Below, one piece after another: positions 6,673 through 9,067 of a DNA stretch of 9,067 bases. The stretch is from an uncultured Lachnoanaerobaculum sp. GTDB taxonomy: Bacteria > Bacillota > Clostridia > Lachnospirales > Lachnospiraceae. The stretch lies in the NCBI GenBank assembly GCA_938041725.1, contig CALISX010000458.1, positions 1 to 9,067 on the forward strand. The letters run 5' to 3'. Both the position numbers and the translations under genes were made by a program. The notes under the pieces were generated by a model. The model was given only the letters and a program-made list of their open reading frames with translations. It made no database searches and was not told the DNA's origin. Every line of letters starts with the position of its first letter. Positions within the stretch are counted from its first letter, which is position 1.

Positions 6673-6702
6673 CCTCCAACCCCCTTCTTATAACCTCTTG
6701 CG
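6673..6702 (-). repeat. Intergenic cassette, copy A
   Basis: This 30-base spacer, between the zinc-finger-like gene and the regulator, is similar to the 31-base spacer at 6922-6952. On the minus strand both contain GAGGTTATAAGA followed by a purine-rich ribosome binding site with GGTTG(G/A)AG just before the ATG. It supplies translation initiation for the regulator. Confidence 0.5.
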
Positions 6703-6921
6703 TCATCCGCTATACTCCCTCGTGCTGCCATCTGAAGCCTGCAAGGTAATTTTTGACGGCCACGCTTGCGTGCTTGCGTGCATTCGCAGCGGGAAATACT
6801 TCGCTCCAACAATCTTTAACTCTTTTAATGGCATATGGTGAATTTCACACAGCCTCGCCGTTTCTTTGTCCGCATACTCCGTGCGGCACACTTCACAGAC
6901 ATACAAAATCTTCTCCCTCAT
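6703..6921 (-). CDS. Small zinc-finger-like protein
   Basis: This is a 72-residue protein of unknown function. The N-terminus YVCEVCRTEYADKETARLCE (7-26) followed by IHH has C9-x2-C12-x12-C25-x2-H28, a compact CxxC...CxxH metal-binding pattern. It is common in tiny phage and bacterial proteins of the type 'YvCe.CgteYd..eeA..CE..H'. The second half (about 33-72) has alternating hydrophobic residues ending SDGSTREYSG and looks like a small beta structure. The ATG follows AGGAGG at 7 bases. The intergenic stretch on each side of this gene is a near-copy of the other (see repeats). The coding sequence contains a short tandem repeat (GCTTGCGT twice on the plus strand, 6764-6779), encoding HASTQA. 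The role is unknown; DNA or RNA binding is possible. Confidence 0.7.
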   Translation of the reverse strand: MREKILYVCEVCRTEYADKETARLCEIHHMPLKELKIVGAKYFPLRMHASTQAWPSKITLQASDGSTREYSG

Positions 6922-6952
6922 TCTTCAACCTCCTCTCTTATAACCTCTGCAA
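6922..6952 (-). repeat. Intergenic cassette, copy B
   Basis: This 31-base spacer, between the DUF4406 gene and the zinc-finger-like gene, matches copy A at 6673-6702 (shared GAGGTTATAAGA and a GGTTGAAG-type ribosome binding site). Its end also belongs to an exact 18-base repeat: GGAGGTTGAAGAATGAGG on the minus strand occurs at 6916-6933 and at 7247-7264, in each case over the start codon of the next gene. Confidence 0.5.
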
Positions 6953-7252
6953 TTAAATCCCATGGAGGTATACCACAAACTTACCTGCCCGAACAGCGAA
7001 ATCATGCTCCTCCGTCGCTCCAACTGAATTTTCCCACCCAGGAATCAAACACACCGTATCACACTTCTTGAGCATGATCATGCATATCTCCATGTAATCG
7101 TCGTGCGTCCCCTCCGGGAAAATCCCAGGGAGTTTTGCAGGATTCACGATAATATCCGATGGGAAAAGCTCCCGCGCCTTCTTTACGGCCTGCTTAAATT
7201 TATTCTTATAATTTGGTTCGCCGGTGATAGCCCCGGAAATATAGATCCTCAT
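6953..7252 (-). CDS. DUF4406 nucleoside 2-deoxyribosyltransferase-like protein
   Basis: The 99-residue protein belongs to the DUF4406 group, related to nucleoside 2-deoxyribosyltransferases, which swap bases on deoxynucleosides. It begins RIYISGAITG (2-11), the nucleotide-binding strand and loop. NPAKLPG (37-43) and DDYMEICMIMLKKCD (51-65) follow. It ends with CDTVCLIPGWENSVGA (64-79) and E81/E82, where E82 fits the usual catalytic-type position in 'GW..S.GA..E...A'. Length and motif order are normal. Its substrate is unknown. A role in phage nucleotide metabolism or base modification is only an inference. The ATG overlaps the stop of the preceding 52-residue gene as ATGA, with GGGAGG about 7 bases upstream inside that gene, so translation is coupled. 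Confidence 0.82.
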   Translation of the reverse strand: MRIYISGAITGEPNYKNKFKQAVKKARELFPSDIIVNPAKLPGIFPEGTHDDYMEICMIMLKKCDTVCLIPGWENSVGATEEHDFAVRAGKFVVYLHGI

Positions 7253-7264
7253 TCTTCAACCTCC
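7247..7264 (-). repeat. Second copy of an exact 18-base initiation repeat
   Basis: GGAGGTTGAAGAATGAGG is identical to 6916-6933. Here it codes for the end of the 52-residue protein and also carries the ribosome binding site and ATG of the DUF4406 gene. Confidence 0.55.
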
Positions 7265-7407
7265 CATCCACAACAGATCTCCTCCCAAATGGCGTCCTGT
7301 ACAGCCTCTTCAATCTCTTTATCTGTGGCCTCATCCGGCACATCGACTTCAAAATTCTGAACCTGCGGATATCCACTCAACTGGACATAGCCTTTAATCT
7401 TTTTCAT
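7249..7407 (-). CDS. Small acidic hypothetical phage protein, 52 residues
   Basis: This short gene begins MKKIKGYVQLSGYPQVQNFE and continues with VDVPDEATDKEIEEAVQDAI, then WEEICCGWEVEE. The 'v.vPDeaTDeEIeeav.e' segment is shared by many tiny acidic phage proteins of Clostridia; no function is known to me. The start is ATG with GGAGGAGG 3 bases upstream, inside the end of the preceding gene, which it overlaps by 14 bases. Its TGA overlaps the ATG of the DUF4406 gene (ATGA). Strong ribosome binding site, overlaps on both sides and a recognisable residue pattern make it a real gene despite its length. It was probably expressed together with its neighbours. Confidence 0.75.
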   Translation of the reverse strand: MKKIKGYVQLSGYPQVQNFEVDVPDEATDKEIEEAVQDAIWEEICCGWEVEE

Positions 7408-7747
7408 TGCCTCCTCCTAAAATTTTATAAATAACCCTCAGATCTTCCGTAGGCACATCCGAAAAGGCCGGAATTTCTCTAGCCCGACGTACGATATATA
7501 AGATCATAGTCAGCCTTTCCCTCTTATCCTCGGCTGCTTCTCTGGTAGGCACCAGCAGTCGTACCACACGGGAGTAGGGATCCTTTGGGACTAAGAATCC
7601 CCAACCGCTTGGTACAAATTTAGCACCGCCGTCAGTTTGCACAAAATCACTTTCAATTTTTTCAATCATCACCTTCTCAATCTCGAACTCAGATCTGGTA
7701 GATTGACGTACAAGATACGCAGGCTTGCCTGCCTTAAAACCTTTCAA
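7394..7747 (-). CDS. Hypothetical phage protein, 117 residues (start uncertain)
   Basis: I do not recognise a named family. From the chosen start it reads MKGFKAGKPAYLVRQSTRSE and has a mixed strand/helix look. FVPSGWGFLVPKDPYSR (44-60) is the most distinctive segment. A helical, charged stretch (about 69-92) and a C-terminal PTEDLRVIYKILGGG (98-112) follow. I chose TTG at 7747 because AGGAGG lies exactly 6 bases upstream and the TTG overlaps the previous stop as TTGA. The alternative ATG at 7798 also has a usable GGAG site (5 bases) and gives 134 residues, but it overlaps the previous gene by 55 bases. Its extra residues (YYRIYHGAGRRRRL) look like a shadow of that gene. Either way the reading frame is the same and the gene is well supported by its chain of overlaps. 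Confidence 0.65.
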   Translation of the reverse strand: MKGFKAGKPAYLVRQSTRSEFEIEKVMIEKIESDFVQTDGGAKFVPSGWGFLVPKDPYSRVVRLLVPTREAAEDKRERLTMILYIVRRAREIPAFSDVPTEDLRVIYKILGGGNEKD

Positions 7748-8070
7748 TCGTCGCCTCCTGCCCGCCCCGTGATATATACGATAATAGCCTTTTTCCATGG
7801 CAGCTCCTCGTACTGCATTCGCTCTTCTTCATCGTCCATAGCTGCTACGGCTTCGGCTCCGAACACGCTCCGCAGAACCTCCCAGTAGTAGTCTTCCCGC
7901 GTATACACCCCGTCTTTTGTGTGGATGCTTTCGCCAATCTCGCAGCTTCCCCAATCTCCATACCACCGGTCGTACCTATCGGCCCCCACATCGGAATCCA
8001 TCACAGGGATCACCTCTAGATCCGGATTTTTCTGCACTAAGTCTAAAAATTTTTGAAAATTATTTTTCAC
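7744..8070 (-). CDS. Hypothetical phage protein, 108 residues
   Basis: The protein begins with the helix NFQKFLDLVQKNPDLEVIPV (4-23) and continues MDSDVGADRYDRWYGDWGSC, rich in aromatic and acidic residues. A long acidic helix (about 70-88, AEAVAAMDDEEERMQYEE) leads to a final strand LPWKKAIIVYITG (90-102). I recognise this layout from uncharacterised clostridial phage proteins but know no function. The start is GTG with AGGAGG 6 bases upstream; that site overlaps the TAG stop of the PP-loop gene, only 10 bases away. It is soluble by appearance, with no signal peptide or membrane segment. The next gene overlaps it by 4 bases (TTGA) if the preferred start is right. Confidence 0.7.
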   Translation of the reverse strand: MKNNFQKFLDLVQKNPDLEVIPVMDSDVGADRYDRWYGDWGSCEIGESIHTKDGVYTREDYYWEVLRSVFGAEAVAAMDDEEERMQYEELPWKKAIIVYITGRAGGDD

Positions 8071-8080
8071 TTGTTACCTC

Positions 8081-8989
8081 CTATCCATTAATCCACCATC
8101 TGTATACGGCTTCCCCATCAGCCCAATAGCCCTCGCATTTCATACCAGCACCTCCACGGCGTTCAAGCATCCGGTCGAAAGCCTTAATGTAATTTTCTTT
8201 CACCCGCGGAAAATTTTGTTCATACATTGCCTTCTCTGCCTTTCTCGCCAAGGGGCAAAGGATACACCCTACACGGCTATACCCCATATCATACAAAGGA
8301 TTATAGGGGATCCCCCTTCCATGTATAAACGCCCACACCTCTGCATCCTCCCAGTGATATATGGGTGATACAAGCAGATCCTTTTTCTTTCTGGCGGCGG
8401 CAACAATAGCACAATCCCATACAGGATCCCGATCCTTTGCGTCTTTAAAAACCTCCTGCACATGATCTAAATCAAAATGTTTTCCTTCAGCCTTCGTCCT
8501 CCCCCGAACGGAAAAATCTGATCTCCCCCGACGGCCTCTTGACTCTGCCTCTCGCACCCCGACAGCAGTGATCCTGTGGGGAGTTGATGACTCCTTAAAG
8601 ACCGAACAACAATATCTGATTAGTCTTGTGGGTGGGATTCCCTTTTGCTCAATCAGAGAAAACATGGTGACGGGCTTACCCCTGTAGGTTGGTTTTGTCC
8701 GTCTGGTCTTTATGCCTCTTTCCTCCAGCATCTGAAAAACCCGGCTTATGTGAGCCATTGTCTGCGGCGCATCCACTGTGGTAGTGCTATAGACAGCTTC
8801 AAAGTCAATCCCAGCCTCTAAAGCAAGGTGGATCATCACATCTGAGTCCTTCCCGCCGCTATATGCAATAATCAGAGGCTCACCATACCAATCTTTTGAA
8901 ATCTTGGCAGCTGTCCGCAGTACCTCCATGGACTTCTCTATCTTCGCTTTAAGCTCCATACTCTCCCCCTGCTGATTTGGTAATCTCAT
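8081..8989 (-). CDS. PP-loop ATPase, PAPS reductase/DndC-like family
   Basis: The 302-residue protein belongs to the phosphoadenosine phosphosulfate reductase family (PF01507). The PP-loop is SGGKDS (44-49) after strand PLIIAY. C127-C128 in IRYCCSVFKE and C242-x2-C245 in VGCILCPLA give the CC...CxxC set that holds a [4Fe-4S] cluster in APS reductases and is also typical of DndC-like proteins. GVREAESRGRRGR (144-156) and PIYHWEDAEVWAFIHGRGIP (209-228) are further family segments. The C-terminal ECGLH-type motif of true (P)APS reductases is not visible (only KCEG, 284-287), so sulfate reduction is doubtful. Sulfur transfer or another adenylation-dependent reaction is possible. The ATG at 8989 (AAAGGAG 10 bases upstream) may overlap an upstream stop as ATGA. 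An ATG at 8959 (AGGGGG, 5 bases) is a credible alternative start. Confidence 0.85.
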   Translation of the reverse strand: MRLPNQQGESMELKAKIEKSMEVLRTAAKISKDWYGEPLIIAYSGGKDSDVMIHLALEAGIDFEAVYSTTTVDAPQTMAHISRVFQMLEERGIKTRRTKPTYRGKPVTMFSLIEQKGIPPTRLIRYCCSVFKESSTPHRITAVGVREAESRGRRGRSDFSVRGRTKAEGKHFDLDHVQEVFKDAKDRDPVWDCAIVAAARKKKDLLVSPIYHWEDAEVWAFIHGRGIPYNPLYDMGYSRVGCILCPLARKAEKAMYEQNFPRVKENYIKAFDRMLERRGGAGMKCEGYWADGEAVYRWWING

Positions 8990-9067
8990 TTCTCTCTTTC
9001 TCCTTTAAGTTTAACGTTCAAATTGTCTGTAATCGACCTTAGTGTAATTGCGTCCATAGCAACCTTT
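8986..9067 (-). CDS. Possible C-terminus of an upstream gene (cut by right edge)
   Basis: A frame open from the edge ends GEREK-stop, with its TGA overlapping the ATG of the PP-loop gene as ATGA. That joint matches others in this operon and is the main support. The visible residues include AITLRSITDNLNVKL. A competing frame, also open from the edge, ends YRQFER with TAA at about 9011-9013, just before the ribosome binding site of the PP-loop gene. The two cannot be separated without more sequence. Confidence 0.3.
   Translation of the reverse strand, partial: KVAMDAITLRSITDNLNVKLKGEREK

Noticed and set aside
6764..6781. Tandem GCTTGCGT repeat within the zinc-finger-like gene.
   Set aside because: Two copies only, in frame-independent 8-base units; too short to call a functional repeat.
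1..9067. CRISPR arrays, tRNA or rRNA genes, insertion sequences, attachment sites.
   Set aside because: No regularly spaced repeats, cloverleaf-like segments, transposase frames or integrase/att signatures were seen on either strand.

Overview
This window looks like part of a temperate siphovirus (prophage or free phage) of a Gram-positive host, most likely a member of the Clostridia. The reasons are the purine-rich AGGAGG-type ribosome binding sites, frequent GTG/TTG starts, tight or overlapping gene joints, moderate GC content, and protein families typical of that group: a PBSX-type terminase, an A118/SPP1-type portal, minor capsid 2, a Gp20-type scaffold and a DUF1492/ArpU-type regulator. 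No integrase, attachment site or host gene is visible, so prophage versus free phage cannot be decided here. Every gene I accept is on the minus strand, so transcription runs from right (9067) to left (1).

Right part (about 9067 to 6229): a compact run of early/middle genes. In transcription order it holds a partial gene at the edge, a PP-loop ATPase of the PAPS reductase/DndC type, three small hypothetical proteins joined by short overlaps, a DUF4406 nucleoside 2-deoxyribosyltransferase-like protein, a small zinc-finger-like protein, and an ArpU-like regulator with a sigma-70 region 4-like helix-turn-helix.

Middle (6228 to 6045): the only sizeable non-coding gap. It separates the regulator from the packaging/head operon. 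Together with the end of the regulator gene it holds a perfect palindrome, an extended -10 promoter-like element, an inverted repeat at the expected 5' end of the transcript, a strong intrinsic terminator and a possible micro-ORF just before the terminase. I read it as a late-operon control region, possibly with attenuation or antitermination.

Left part (6044 to 1): the packaging and head operon. The order is terminase large subunit with a fused N-terminal DNA-binding-like region, portal, minor capsid protein 2 with a C-terminal ADP-ribosyltransferase domain, a small Cys-rich protein, scaffold, and the start of the major capsid protein, which runs off the left edge. The first genes are joined by 0 to 1 base, suggesting coupled translation.

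The most interesting points are the ADP-ribosyltransferase cassette on a capsid protein, which is much more AT-rich than the rest of the same gene, and the layered control region in front of the terminase.
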